A DNA stretch of 64,000 bases from Eunapius fragilis (Eukaryota; Porifera; Demospongiae; Spongillida; Spongillidae), in the NCBI GenBank assembly GCA_963681505.1, contig OY811977.1:8333181-8397180 (forward strand), read 5' to 3'. Made by a program: the position numbers and the translations under genes. A model generated the notes under the pieces. The model had not been told where the DNA came from, made no database searches, and was given only the letters and a program-made list of their open reading frames with translations. How positions within the stretch are numbered: the stretch's first letter is position 1; every line of letters begins with the position of its first letter. Positions 32,735 through 44,202 of the stretch are shown here, piece after piece.

Positions 32735-34880
32735 ATCAATGAACCGGCGACTTCTGCTCTGGGACCTATTCAGGCACTGGCTCAAGAAGCGGTGGTCCCA
32801 CCCGTACATGCTGAAGCACCCACGGCACCAGCACCACTAGCTGAACCACCCACAGCACCAGCACCAATAGCTGAACAACCCGCGGCACCAGCACAAGTAG
32901 CTGAACTACCAGTGGGTCCCAGCTACTGAAGTTGCCGTAGCTAACGCAGTAGTGGTCTCAGCACCACCGGTACCCCCAACAGACCGTGGTACCCTTGATA
33001 ACAGCACGAGCGCCCCCTGCTGCCTTTCCCTTGGGGTGCTGACACTACTACTGTGTTAGCTAAGGGGTCACCTATCACCAACTGCCTTCACCACAACTGT
33101 TGTCAGCACCACCATCCCCTGCCCCTCCTCCCTTGGCATTTAGTGCTAACGGTCCACTGCACAGATACATGTACCTTCTCAGCGGTTTGAGGTCTCGTCC
33201 TCCAGCCAACATCCCCATAAGAAATCCTGTCCAGTCCAAGGCTGTCAAAAACTCATTGCTCCCACTAAGCATTTGACCTTACATGCTCAGAGTTTCTTCT
33301 CAGGTGCAGTCCTCAGCCCTTGGGTTCAAGAACAAGACCTGTTTGTCCTATTGCCAGCAGCTGGTGGCTAGTTCACACCATTCCTCTCATCTTTTGAAAT
33401 GCTCACATGCCTCCGCAGCACCTCCTATTCTGCCCCTTCTCCATATCCAAGGGGCCAACCCTTCTGTTTCCCTGCCCACATTTGATTCTGTCTGTAAACA
33501 ACCAGGCCGTACAGTTCGACACATCCCTGTGAAAGACAAACTCGTGTTTGCCCATGCTTTGTGCTCTGCCTTACATGATAATCGTGAGGATGCCTGGCTT
33601 AAAGTGTTCATGCCGCCTAAATGCGTTCTTGCCCCAAAGCGTGGACTGACATCACAAGCCTGCGCCTATCAGTCATCTATGCGCCCAATGGTCCAAAGGT
33701 GAGTTCAGTGCACTATGGAATCGAGCATTCAATCATCATCCCTCTGGTCCCCATCCTACCTCTAACCACAAATCTTTAACAGTCCAGACAGCAGGCTTTC
33801 TTGCTAGGGAGGGACTCCTCTCTAAGGCCTGTCAGGTTCTAACTTCCTCGGGCCTGGCCCCCAACAACAATACCACATGGAATCTCCTGGTCTCAAAGCA
33901 TCCCAAAGGCACCCCCCAATGCAACTCCTCCCACAGTACCTCTCTCAGCTGCCCCTTGCCTTCCACCAGACTTTGATATCATGGCCCTTCTGCACTCCTT
34001 TCCGATAGACACAGCGTGTGGCCCCTCAGATCCTTGCATAGAAGCAGCAGAGGTTCCCCTTCAGTTCCCGATATGAGCAGTGCTTAGGGATGTGGTCAAT
34101 TTCCATATTTCTGGCAAGGTTCCTGTACAAGTGGCTAGGTTCCATGCAGGGGGTAACCTGGTGGCTTTGGAAAAGAACAAACCCAACTATCCCTCAGACA
34201 TCCAGCCCATTGCAGTTGGAGAAGCCATTAGGCGTCTGGCTGGGAAATGTCTATGTGTGATCATGAAAAAGCCAGCTTGGGGTAGCTTGTCCAGCAGGTG
34301 CAGAGAAGATAATGCATGGTCTGAGAGACTGTGTTGATGAACATAGGCATGATGCAGATTTTGCAGTCCTGAAGAATTATTCAGTTTAAGTGATCTTAGT
34401 TCCTTCCCAGATGAGATGAAGCGATCCAATGTGCCCCACTTTGAGGGGTCTCTCCCATAGGTGACCCAGTGTTCTGAAGATTGTATCCTAGAAGCAGTCA
34501 GAGGCCTCCAAGTTACTTCAGCAGTTAGAAGCGGTGCGTTCTATCAACCCCCAGGTAGCCCTACTCCTTAGACAATGTGGGAGCGATTGTAGGCTGGTGC
34601 ACCTATCTAGAAATACTCCTCCTCTCCTAGTTAAGGAGACCTTTGCCCTATGTGATGATCGTGTGCAGCAATGCTTCTCAGAATGTGCTGCAGTGGATGC
34701 TTCTGCTTCCAACTGGCTGCAGGCCCAACTTATGAATCTGAATCCAACTTGTGGTCAAGACTTATGGGTGTTGGGGTGCTGCAGCAGTGGCAGCCTTTCC
34801 TAAGCTTGCAAGTCGCGTTTCCACCAGGCTAAACGAACCCAAGTCCAAGACCATCTTCAGACTATACAGCCACCTAGGGT
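32735..34880 (+). pseudogene. Non-LTR-type retroelement, copy B (heavily decayed)
   Basis: Starts with an Ala/Pro-rich frame of three imperfect repeats (APTAPAPLAEPP, TAPAPIAEQP, AAPAQVAELP; 32735-32932). It then shows the same linker as copy A (KVFMPPKCVLAPKRG near 33610), an FHAGGNLVALEK and IQPIAVGEAIRRLAGKC RT block (34140-34250), a WGSLSS fragment, and a thumb-like stretch (VALLLRQCGSDCRLVHLSRN near 34560). Motifs A to C of RT are deleted between about 34330 and 34450, so the copy cannot be active. It ends in AT-rich DNA with no LTRs. Confidence 0.65.
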
Positions 34881-34949
34881 TGGCCTTAGTGCCAGCCAAT
34901 TGCAGAGCCATCTTATCTAGGTTAACTTGACTGTAAGGCCATATCAATT

Positions 34950-35600
34950 ATGTAATAATTATTATGTATTGTTATGTATATTTACTGTACATGTAGTAGT
35001 TTGTAGGTTATAGTATGAATAACCTATATCAATAATAATAATTTTAATTTAATATCAATGACTCTCTATGGTAGAGATTTGAGAAATGCCTTATTTTCTT
35101 TGCTAATATTTTTAAAGCCAAGACTGTAATATCGACTGTTTCAGAGAAAATTGTCCCATGTTTCTATAATGCTATTAAAGATTTTGAAAATGGACTTTGA
35201 GCTTACAGTGTTTTTTTTTAACAAGTCTACACAGAGGCCATATGATCACTTCATATTGTTGTCGACATAACATTACTTACTTGCAGAAGTATTCTTGTTG
35301 ATCTTAGCCCTCTTGCTATGTGATTCAGCTACATGGGTGGATGGGTGTTTACAAGATGAGCATGAATAAAAATAGTGATATAGTAGATAAATGGGACAGT
35401 ATATGACCAACCTATCGTGATACATGTACATGTACACTGTAGTTAGACAAAAATTAAAACATAACCACATGTGATATTGAAAATCCAACTGCACAGATGC
35501 ATGGGCTATACAATTTCCACCCAGTAGATATGTGCATGTAACATAATAATATAAATTGTGATATAGTAGATAAAAGGGACAGCTTTTGAGAAAACTAGCC
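34950..35600. other. No recognisable gene
   Basis: AT-rich. A short direct repeat, GTGATATAGTAGATAAA followed by GGGACAG, occurs at about 35377 and 35557. Sequence around 35440-35530 is also found at 41170-41255 in the same orientation. Confidence 0.5.
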
Positions 35601-35625
35601 CTCACATATATATATATATATATAT

Positions 35626-35864
35626 GGGACAGTGTCCAGCAGAATTACCCTTCTGGCTAGTTCTTCAAGTTTGATTTTCCCTGAACACCCATGAGCTTCT
35701 GTCAAATGGTCCTTACGCATCCTAAATCGGACTATCTATCACAAAGTTATTAGGCACTGAATTTATTATTAGCCATACCTTTCAATGCGAGCGTTACTTT
35801 TCTTTTGCTTGTCCTGGAATTTTTGATAAAGTACCATAAGGGTGATTAAGCTGGACACTGTCCC
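35626..35864. mobile_element. 239-bp MITE in a (TA)n tract
   Basis: Ends GGGACAGTGTCCAGC and its inverse GCTGGACACTGTCCC, embedded between (TA)n on both sides (35604-35625 and 35865-35915). Insertion at TA fits a Tc1/mariner-type element, but the TA run hides the exact duplication. GGGACAGTGTCC is itself near-palindromic. Confidence 0.75.
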
Positions 35865-36419
35865 ATATATATATATATATATATATATAATTATATATAT
35901 ATATATATATATATATACATGTGGAACGTTCTATAGGAAAATGGTTCTTGTGGATTTTATTTTATAACATAAAATTCACATCGATATATCTTAACGCAAT
36001 CGGGTTCCTATTTTCAACACAACATACCACATCATTACTATATTTGAACATCCATTTTGGTGCCTTACACATGCGGGGTACCGACGTTACAAGGTCTGAT
36101 ACCCGTAGGGTTCAAAATGCCTACATGTACATCTCCAGGTAGGAACCTCCAAATCGGTTCAAATTCGGATCATACGTACAAGGGTCCCGTCGCTATTGAT
36201 TTGTTCTGTTCGTTAATTTTTTTCTTTATCCGCTATGGGGATACAACTGTGCAAAGTAATTGCATATTTCCCAGTCGTTTCGCACCATTACCTGTTACGA
36301 CTGGCATCGGAAACATGAATATGCAATTACTTCCTGTTAAATAACTATGACTCCGCCCATCTATACACTATACGGCATTTCCGCTTCTTGCAAACGTCTG
36401 GTTCTGTTCCCCTTCTTGG

Positions 36420-37345
36420 ATAGTGCACATAGAAATCGAGCGTGTTGGCTCGGTCAAACTGCTTGAGGTTTAATTCATTTATGCGTGCACAAAGCTACAG
36501 AGCATTAAAGTGCACGGAGTCTAGGGCTAGCTTAATATGACATTTGACTTCTGCACACGCACATGTTTTGCATAAAGCGCGTAGTCAAGGCTCGGGGACT
36601 TGGTTGCACAAAGATCCTTTCTCTAGTCAGCAAATCCGCAACAACACTGCACAGCACGAGTGTATCACGCGACCCCTGTAACATCGACCCGCCCACAATA
36701 CACACCCCAAACATCCCCTCCTCTAAATAAAACAGCATGAATTCTGGCAACTAGTGTTCAATAAAGTCCTGGTAGCGAGCCGGCTTCCGAACGAGCCGTC
36801 CCCATCAGGTTGTAGTTGTCACCCCACGGGATGCTGGCAATACACTGGCTGTACTTCTTGTTTGGACTGCCTCTTGCTGTACTGCCGATGTAACTGTGTT
36901 CCCCTTCGGTATCTCTCTCTCAAGTTCCGCCTCATGCACTATGGGACTCGCTTGTGACTGAGCGGGACTACTAGTGCCGCTGCTTTGGGTGGCATGGACC
37001 TAGATTCCCCGGACGACAGCAGCTCAGAAGCAGGTGCCTGACAAACTTCCTCCAATGGCACTTGTGGGGCATTTGGTGTTGGTTTTGGAAGCTGCCTGTT
37101 TCTATGCAGTAATCTTCCATCGACCTCCTCTATTCCGGATCGATCTGTTAGTTGTTCCAGATAGTGTCCCCTCATCCACTGGGTCTTCCTAGCTTGCATG
37201 TCCTGTACATAAGACAGGTTCTCCCTTCTTCAGTGGTGCCAAACTCCGGCCCTTGCCTTCTTGTTGAGCTTGTATCTGCCCTTGTCTCTTAATCTTCTTT
37301 TCACACATACCATCTTGAGATTCCCATAAAATCCATAAGTCACAC
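36420..37345 (-). pseudogene. Ty3/gypsy 3' end: pol C-terminus, purine tract and partial LTR
   Basis: The minus strand reads KGRSLAPLKKGEPVLC, then RKTQWMRGHYLEQLTDRSGI and EVDGRLLHRNRQLPKP. This is the post-integrase tail of gypsy pol proteins (the L.DRSY.VEV..GR..RRNR region). It then reaches LVRKPARYQDFIEH and a stop near 36755. Next come AGAGGAGGGGA (purine tract) and TGTTTGGGGTGTG, the probable LTR start, at about 36712. The LTR runs toward about 36420 with no clear end. The upstream pol is absent past the (CA)n tract at 37341. Confidence 0.65.
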
Positions 37346-37376
37346 ACACATACACACACAAACACACACACACAAC
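37341..37376. repeat. (CA)n tract
   Basis: CA units with TACACA interruptions bordering the gypsy fragment. Confidence 0.9.
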
Positions 37377-37402
37377 CTCAGATCAGAGCAATTGGTGTAA
37401 TT

Positions 37403-37720
37403 TAATTCTTCAGAATGCTCTCCATGTGCTTGGCATAGTTGATTGTTTGCCCAAAAGGGGTCAGGCGACAGTGGGTGTGCTGTCCCCCTACTCTGAGTGC
37501 GACTGGAACCAAGGTTACCATTTGGTTAGCCCACACCTTGATGCTGGTCAGGGTAAGGTGGTTAGGCCAGGGTAGAAGCCCAAAGGGTGCTGCCTGCCAT
37601 TGATGAATAAACAAGAACACCTGTACAAGCTCTGCCAATGCACAGGTGGAGAGGTGGGTGGGTAAGCACTGCAGCTGGTATTTAGCTGAAAACTGAGTGA
37701 TTGCAGCCCACCCCTACCAT
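37403..37720. repeat. Inverted segmental repeat, copy 1 (pair at 40868-41035)
   Basis: The minus strand of this segment and the plus strand of 40868-41035 share GGCAGGCAGCACCCTTTGGG through TTCTACCCTGGCCTAACCAC and adjoining sequence. Both keep a frame reading QWQAAPFGLLPWPNH, but neither extends into a recognisable protein, so I treat it as a repeat. Confidence 0.7.
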
Positions 37721-38089
37721 CCTTTACATATGACCCGGAAAAACATTTTGGGGACAGTGTGTGTTAGATTGGGTTTGACTGAAAGTGAAGGAATTAGTTG
37801 AACGGAGGTGTGGCATTTCCCAGACTTTTAATGAATGGAAGTGATGCTTCCCAGACGATTATCCCAGGCTTTAGGCGGGAATAAGCACATTGCTATTGTT
37901 CCCATTCACCAAAATATTAAACCAAGTTTTATACATGTAACTACAGTACGTAAACAACCTCTAAAAATACAAGTACACATTTGGTCCTTTGTGGCCTGGG
38001 TAGCCCCACTGATAAATCGAGAGATGATGAACAGGTCTAGAACCATTTATTAAACATCTGGTTACAAATGTCTGGTGTTGCCATGAGCA

Positions 38090-38375
38090 CTTCATACACA
38101 CACATACACACACAGTCACACACAGACACACATAGATACACACACACATAAATGCCATGGGTAGTCAGTCATTCACACATCAACGTCCGTGCTTTGCTGT
38201 TGTAATTTTATTTCCTAATTGTCCACCCACATTGAAGCATAAAACTGCCTCTTTTGTATAAAATTTGTATTTCTATTGCTTTTTCTAAATTGTTTTGTGC
38301 ACTTTATCATGCACACGCATACACACACCATGCATGCACACACACCACGCACATGCACACACACACACACACACT
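38090..38375. repeat. Interrupted (CA)n tracts
   Basis: Two CA-rich stretches (38095-38150 and 38310-38375) with CATGCACA interruptions. Confidence 0.9.
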
Positions 38376-38423
38376 CATGCCATGACCTACAGCAGGGCTG
38401 GCATGCCAAAAATGAACCATTTC

Positions 38424-38662
38424 AATGACACCAATTTTCCACTTATTGCTAAGGTATAGAGGCATCAGCTATATGCTGGTCACCACTTTCAGAAATCTAA
38501 ATACTCAACCCAATACAAACTTTACAGAGGCCCAGTCTAGCCACTATCACTATATGTGTAAGGAGGTGGTGACAAGCAGAGGCCAGTCTATAGCTGATGC
38601 CTCTTTCCATAGGACTCAGCAACAAGTGGAAACACTCACCCCAGATCATAATAATTGGTGTC
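38424..38662. mobile_element. 239-bp palindromic MITE (TGACACCAATT ends)
   Basis: ATGACACCAATT at the left and AATTGGTGTCAT at the right; inside, TAGAGGCATCAGCTATA and GGTCACCAC are matched inverted by GTGGTGAC and TATAGCTGATGCCTCT. No ORF. Confidence 0.65.
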
Positions 38663-39249
38663 ATAAAACAGGCATATTTCGATCTTTGTAGCCTGGCAGC
38701 AATGCTGTGTATAGTGTTCGGGGTTTGGATACAGGTCTAGAGCCATGAGCCTTACCAAAGCTTCTAGCAATACACTGAGGTGAGCTTAAGTAATGGAAAT
38801 CACTGAGCCTATTGTGGTTAGCAGGCTTATCATGATGGTGGGGTAGTGAATCTATGGCACAAGACGAGTCCATGCAGCCAAGTCACAAGATGGATGTGTC
38901 AAGGTGACTTCAGGGCAATACATGGAATTACAGAAAGCCAGCTCAGTATCCATAGTGTCGGAGATTCTTAGCCTGGATACATGTGCTGTATATTGAAAAC
39001 CTCAACGGCTAGTATGGGTAATGGTATATGGTTGTGCGCCTACCTACATGTAGCTGCTGGCGTTACTCAACCTACTTAGAATCATGGGACATGAGTCCCT
39101 AGTGTAGGAGATGGGATATGAGCATCTAGTGGAGGCCATGGGTACATTAGTGAAAGCCAAACAGGGGGAGTAGGGGGAAAAAATCAACAGAAATTGCATA
39201 TGAGGTGAAGAGTGAGTGCAAGTGGAGTACCAAGCAGAATGGTGTCAAC

Positions 39250-39340
39250 AAGTGTGTGTGTATGTGTGTGTGTGTATGTTTGTTTGTTTGTTTGTTTGTG
39301 TGTATGTGTTTGTGTATGCATGCCTGTGTGCATAAGTGCG
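39250..39340. repeat. (TG)n/(TTTG)n tract
   Basis: TG units with a TGTT TGTT core. Similar short TG runs at 39450 and 39528. Confidence 0.9.
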
Positions 39341-39587
39341 CATTCTCGTAGTGCAGGTTCACATGTAAATGTGCACATAGCAACAAGAGACAACAGGGAA
39401 ATTAGATAATAATTCAAACACAAATTTACAAAGCAGAGGCCTTTTGTGGTGTGTGTGTGTGTTTGATGGATGACTGCCAAAGCCATTTTTATGGCTGCAT
39501 ATGCACATACATGTATGTTTGTGATTCCTGTGTGTGTGTGTGCATGTGCATGTGAGTGTATGCACGAGTGCATGCGCATGTGGGTTA

Positions 39588-40082
39588 GAAGGGCGGGCCC
39601 TACCACCACGTTTGGTCGGGTGGTAGGGCATACCAAGATTTGTGCAGAACAGTTATGTAATATATGCTGTGAAATCATCATATTACATGTATATATACAC
39701 ATTTACGTGATAATTATGTGCATACCACCACCATACCAAAATGGCAGAATGGCAAAAACATCTCTTCCTTCAACAAACGCTATTGCTACATCTAGCTGTT
39801 TCATCGTCATAGTTGGGTAGCCCAACTCTTCAGCTGCCTTGGTAACACAATCGCTAATAAAACGTCTTCGCTTCATCAAACCGCTTAAGTACTTACTGGG
39901 TTAAAAAGTATATTTCTAGGAAACCCATAATTATCTCACATCAACCACTAATTGGGTGATAATGAACCCACTTGAACGCTGCAATTCGATTGGAGCTGCA
40001 ATGCCCATTGCAGCAGCACAAATCTTGGTATAGGCTTGACACCCTACCACCTGACCAAACGCGGTGGTAGGGCCCGCCCTTC
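39588..40082. mobile_element. 495-bp MITE with TA target, in a TG microsatellite
   Basis: GAAGGGCGGGCCCTACCACC at the left is repeated inverted at the right; inverted homology extends about 55 bp (through ATACCAAGATT). TA dinucleotides flank both ends (39586-39587 and 40083-40084), fitting a Tc1/mariner-type insertion. The flanks are TG repeats on both sides. Confidence 0.8.
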
Positions 40083-40083
40083 T

Positions 40084-40109
40084 ACATGTGTGTGTGTGCA
40101 TGTGTGTGC

Positions 40110-40150
<41 letters not shown>

Positions 40151-40340
40151 GATGGATGACTGCCAAAGCCATTTTATTTGTGCATATGCACATATGTTTG
40201 TGATTGAATCATGACTCCTGTGTGTGTGCATGTGCATATGGGTGTGTGCATGTGCATGCGGGTGTGTGCATGTGTGTGTGCATGTGCATGTGGGTGTGTG
40301 CATGTGTGGGTGCATGTGTGTGTGTGCATGTGCATGAGTA
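40084..40340. repeat. (TG)n and GTGTGCATGTGCATG minisatellite
   Basis: TG tract at 40088-40150 and a 40215-40335 array of GTGTGCATGTGCATGTGG-like units. Both produce long HTHTH and VCVCV frames that are not genes. Confidence 0.9.
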
Positions 40341-40867
40341 TGTCTAAAAGTGCAAAAGGCAACAAGAGACCTGTTGGTAATGGGTAATAAAATTGCCAGA
40401 GCAAAGAATTTACACAAACAATAAACATGTGACAGCAATTGCAGGTGTATGCGCTTGTGTGTGGTGTGCATGTGTGCATGCATAAATGTGCACATTGAAA
40501 CACAAGACAATTTAGAAAAAACGAAGGCTCGAATTGAAATACAAATATAGAAACCAGTGATGATAGAATGACTGCTAAAGTATGTGGGTCAACAATTAGG
40601 AAATTGCAATAGCAAAGCATTGATGTGTGAATGACTGACTGTCCATGGTATGTGTGTGTGTTGTGTGTGTGTGTGTAAGTGCACATGGCAACATCAAAAT
40701 ACACTAAATTCCCCTGGGAAAGCCTCACTTTTCATTCCTGAGCCTAGATGTCTGGGAAAGCCTCGCCTCCATTTAACTAATTCCCTCACTTTCAGACATA
40801 CCCCATCTAACACTCTGTCGAAATATTGACACCTGGTATGGTTACAGGTCATACATGTATATAAAGG

Positions 40868-41035
40868 ATCATAGGGGTGCACTCAGTTTACAGCTAAATG
40901 CTGTGCTTAACACCTGTGCATTGGCTTCACTTATACATGTATTGGTACAGGTGTTATTGTTTATACATCAATGGCAGGCAGCACCCTTTGGGCTTCTACC
41001 CTGGCCTAACCACCCTACCCTGACCAGAGTCAAGG
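40868..41035. repeat. Inverted segmental repeat, copy 2
   Basis: Plus-strand counterpart of 37403-37720, truncated exactly at the right inverted end of the 5.2-kb region. Confidence 0.7.
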
Positions 41036-41104
41036 GATACATCGATTTGAATTTTATGTTATAAAATAAAATCCACAAGATCCATTTTCCTATAGAACGT
41101 TTCA

Positions 41105-42536
41105 TATACATAACTTGATGACAACTCAAAAGATGATAAAGCTATCATGACGGACAAAAAAATTTATATCAATTAGAATTGAAAACAATAACCACAAGTG
41201 ATATTGAAAATGTAACTGCATAGATGCATGGACTATACAATTGCCACCAAGTAGGGAAAAACTACAACTTTCGTTTTCAGTGACCCTAGTTTTATCAACT
41301 TAGTTTTGCTATATATCTTCACTAGGGGATAATGGATCCGGATGATTACTGGGATTTACATGTACAGTACCCACTCACCCACACGTTTACCCTCACGTTA
41401 ACAAGCAACTCGCTCCCAACTTGCAACAATATATTCTCGATTCTCTTTTCATTGGAAAGTGCCAACGAATAATAAGTAAGTTGTATGTACATGTACGACA
41501 GTGCCACACGGTTGTTTCATTGCATTGAAACGTTAACGTTCAACAAAAAGGCTACACCCTTTAATACGAAATTTTTTCATAGCAACAGACCTAAATGGTT
41601 CTTGTGGATGGACCTTTAAATACAGAGCATTTCGATAAAGTGCCAGCGTTGTCTATGGACAGTTTCTATAATATCTACTGGTTTTAATGATGTGCATCTC
41701 TGGCGGTATATTTCAATCCAGGATGTGACATTAGCTTGCAAATTCAGTGTCATTCTCGACCTAGTGCAATAAACTTTGGCCTGGTAAAGTGTCTGCCCTT
41801 ATAAAGTACCTTGAGATTTGATTGAACAATGCAATGCAAAAAGTTAATAGAACTGATGTGACTTGACCTTATCTCTATATACACATGTAAGCAAACACAA
41901 TGTTACACAACACAATTCCCTCAGTTTAACAGCAAAAACACATTACGTTGTGCAACAACTATTTTCCTTATGTCAATGAAATTAGAAAGAAAATGTCAGG
42001 ACCGATTGCAGACAAGAAAGGGCCAGCTCCAAAGCGTACAAATTCATTGACAATAAACCATGTACTATGCCTTCAAATGATGAACTGATCGACATGTATA
42101 TCACTCGTGCCATAAATGCATTTTGCGAGCGAGTGATTTGCAAGCGCCACACAAGTAACCTATTAATAATGCTTACGAGTGATTTCTCACGAGCGATTAT
42201 TGCTCACGCGCTCGCAACTCGTGTGTGACTCGCATGTGATTGTAATAGGAGTGGTACTGTAGCTTAAGCACCAACCTATAAATGAATTGGACAAGCCAGA
42301 TATTTTATCAGCCTCGGATTCAAACCTGGAAAACAAAACAACACAATTTTTAAATCATTTTGATAGGATCTTATAAATCCTATACATTTTGCTCTATCAC
42401 ACCCAAATCCAAAGCGACATTACAAGATTTCTTTGATCTAAATAATTATCTTTAGTACAGACACCAAATACAGAATCTAGCCCTAACTAGCTAAGCTTGG
42501 GGGTTCTGAGAGCCCAACAACAAAACACATAGACAC
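41105..42536. other. No recognisable gene
   Basis: AT-rich sequence. Around 42120-42235 CTCGC/GCGAG and CACGAGCG motifs recur in both orientations, forming weak hairpins. Confidence 0.45.
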
Positions 42537-42542
42537 TTACTT

Positions 42543-42912
42543 CCTCTTTCCTCCATTTGGATCTCCACAAATCACATGACAGAACCTGCAATTGGCCCCA
42601 TACCGACAATCTCCTTGATTGAAAAATTTACAGACAGTGTCTCTCTTCACAACACGAGAAAAAACTGAAATGAAAATTAAGGTAAAATTAAGTGCCAATA
42701 ATGTACAGGAGTCAAAATATTGCATGACACTTAAAATGAGCATATGTGTGATATGATGTTAGAATGCTAGTGTTAATCACTAGACACTTACTAGTGGGTA
42801 CATTTCCCCAGCCTTCACCAAAGGTAATGGGGTGAAGGTTCCTGCAGGGTATTTTGCATTTGCTATACCCTCCTTTCATGAAAAATGCACAGTTTCTCTT
42901 ATCTTTATCCAT
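42543..42912 (-). CDS. CCCH-type zinc-finger protein, two exons (partial)
   Basis: Exon 1 starts at ATG 42912 (MDKDKRNCAFFMKGGYSKCK, then IPCRNLHP), a CCCH finger with Cys-Cys-Cys-His in order. It ends at a GTAAGT donor near 42793. A roughly 125-bp intron ends TTTTCATTTCAG at about 42669. Exon 2 reads RDTVCKFFNQGDCRYG followed by ANCRFCH, a textbook C-x7-C-x5-C-x3-H finger. It then reads GDPNGGKRK and meets TAA at about 42543, which overlaps a second GTAAGT, so splicing onward is possible. CCCH pairs bind RNA in many animal proteins; the target here is unknown. The gene lies just left of the gypsy-1 5' LTR. Confidence 0.62.
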
Positions 42913-43009
42913 AACACCTGCACAGACTGAAATGAAAGATTGGTTTCAATAATGTACGGATGCTTCATACACATTTAAACAAAAATGGCAAACAATAGTC
43001 AGGGTAACA

Positions 43010-43134
43010 TTGAGTGTAGAGAAGGGTGATCATGAGTGTAGAGAAGGGTGGCCATGAGTGTAGAGAAGGGTGACCATGAGTGTAGAGAAGGATGACCATG
43101 GGTGCAGAGAAGGGTGAACATGAGTACAGAGAAG
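43010..43134. repeat. 22-bp minisatellite (GAGAAGGGTGACCATGAGTGTA)
   Basis: About five to six head-to-tail units with point variants, ending exactly where the gypsy-1 5' LTR begins. It may obscure any target duplication. Confidence 0.9.
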
Positions 43135-43443
43135 TGTATCCTGACCACTGTGTGGTTGTCATAAATAAGGTGTCAAATACTGGTGCAAGATTGCAAGCAC
43201 AGGCAAGCATAGGCAAGCACATGCAAGCTTAGCTTTGATGGACCAATGGGATTGGTAGAGTTCACCTGACAGGAGTCGTGGACAAATCCCATTGGTGGAC
43301 TTTTCAGTTGTTATGTATTTATACCCTTGCACAGTGTATTGATTGGGTCTGCACTATTATTAGATTGTGTAGTGTCCAAAGAGATTGCGATTACCCGATT
43401 ATCCTTCAGGATTGTGAGGCAGTTGGCTTGTTAGGTTACTACA
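43135..43443 (+). repeat. gypsy-1 5' LTR
   Basis: TGTATCCTGACCACTGTGTG to GTTAGGTTACTACA. Contains TATTTATACCC near 43315, a plausible TATA region. Followed by TTTGGCAATGCGGG where a primer-binding site should be; I could not match it to a tRNA. Confidence 0.85.
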
Positions 43444-43470
43444 TTTGGCAATGCGGGAAAAATACTGGCA

Positions 43471-44202
43471 ATGGCGGCACTATCCTTCGGCAGCATTGCA
43501 GAATTCGACTCTTCCCAAGAGGAATGGTCAGCGTATGCAGAGAGGTTAGCGCAGTACTTCGTGGTGAATTGCATCGCAGACGACGACAAGAAAAGAGCAA
43601 TTTTCGTCAGTGTATGCGGAGCGTCGACCTACAAACTACTGAGAGGACTGGTAGCGCCTCAGAAACCTGCGGAAAAGACTTTCACGGAACTAGTCGCGGT
43701 CCTCGGTGGACATTTTGATCCAGTTCCTTCAGTAACAGTTTCCAGATACAAGTTTAACACTAGGGATCGCCAGAAGCCAGAAAGCGTGGCAGCTTTTGTG
43801 GCAGAGTTAAGACAGTTGGCAGCTCATTGCAACTTTGCGGCAACTCTGGACGAGATGCTTCGAGACAGGCTAGTGTGCGGCATTAACGACAACTGCATCC
43901 AACGCAGGTTATTGGCCGAACCCAACCTGACATTCAAGAAAGCTTTGGAGCTAGCGCTAGCTCTAGAGTCAGCGGAACGTGTCGCAGCGGATCTGACTTC
44001 AAAGCCACTACAAAACTCGTGTGATGCAGTGAATGCGGTTGAATGGAAAGGCAGCAAGAGCGGTTTGTGTTATCGCTGTGGAGGAAAGCATTCGCAAGAA
44101 ACCTGCAAGTTCAAACAAGCAGACTGCTTCAACTGCGGGAAGACTGGACACATAGCCAAAGCTTGCAGATTGAAAGCAAAAACGAAGGCGGGAAAGTTTT
44201 GA
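43471..44202 (+). CDS. gypsy-1 Gag (capsid-nucleocapsid)
   Basis: A 243-codon intact frame from ATG 43471. The N-terminal about 180 residues form a capsid-like helical region (FDSSQEEWSAYAERLAQYF, LVCGINDNCIQRRLL, LTFKKALELALALE). The C-terminus has two zinc knuckles, CYRCGGKHSQETC (variant spacing) and CFNCGKTGHIAKAC (canonical CCHC). Gag would assemble virus-like particles and package element RNA. Near its end the heptamer GGGAAAG (44190-44196) lies in the right phase (G GGA AAG) to shift into the overlapping -1 protease frame. Confidence 0.88.
   Translation: MAALSFGSIAEFDSSQEEWSAYAERLAQYFVVNCIADDDKKRAIFVSVCGASTYKLLRGLVAPQKPAEKTFTELVAVLGGHFDPVPSVTVSRYKFNTRDRQKPESVAAFVAELRQLAAHCNFAATLDEMLRDRLVCGINDNCIQRRLLAEPNLTFKKALELALALESAERVAADLTSKPLQNSCDAVNAVEWKGSKSGLCYRCGGKHSQETCKFKQADCFNCGKTGHIAKACRLKAKTKAGKF

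Larger units (their letters stand above)
35919..41104. mobile_element. 5.2-kb region bounded by 70-80-bp inverted ends
   Basis: GGAACGTTCTATAGGAAAAT... with TTATTTTATAACATAAAATT (35919-35998) is repeated inverted at about 41033-41104. ATATACAT lies just outside both ends but the left side is a TA run, so its value as a target duplication is weak. The interior contains a gypsy 3' end, a TA-target MITE, several (CA)n tracts and an inverted duplicated segment. No transposase was recognised, so this may be a nested composite. Confidence 0.5.

Noticed and set aside
37403..37638. Conserved frame QWQAAPFGLLPWPNH as a gene
   Set aside because: Present in two inverted copies but short, without start or splice context, and bordered by repeat ends; conservation is explained by duplication.
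39184..40510. Long frames rich in His-Thr or Val-Cys
   Set aside because: Direct translations of (CA)n/(TG)n microsatellites with no other support.
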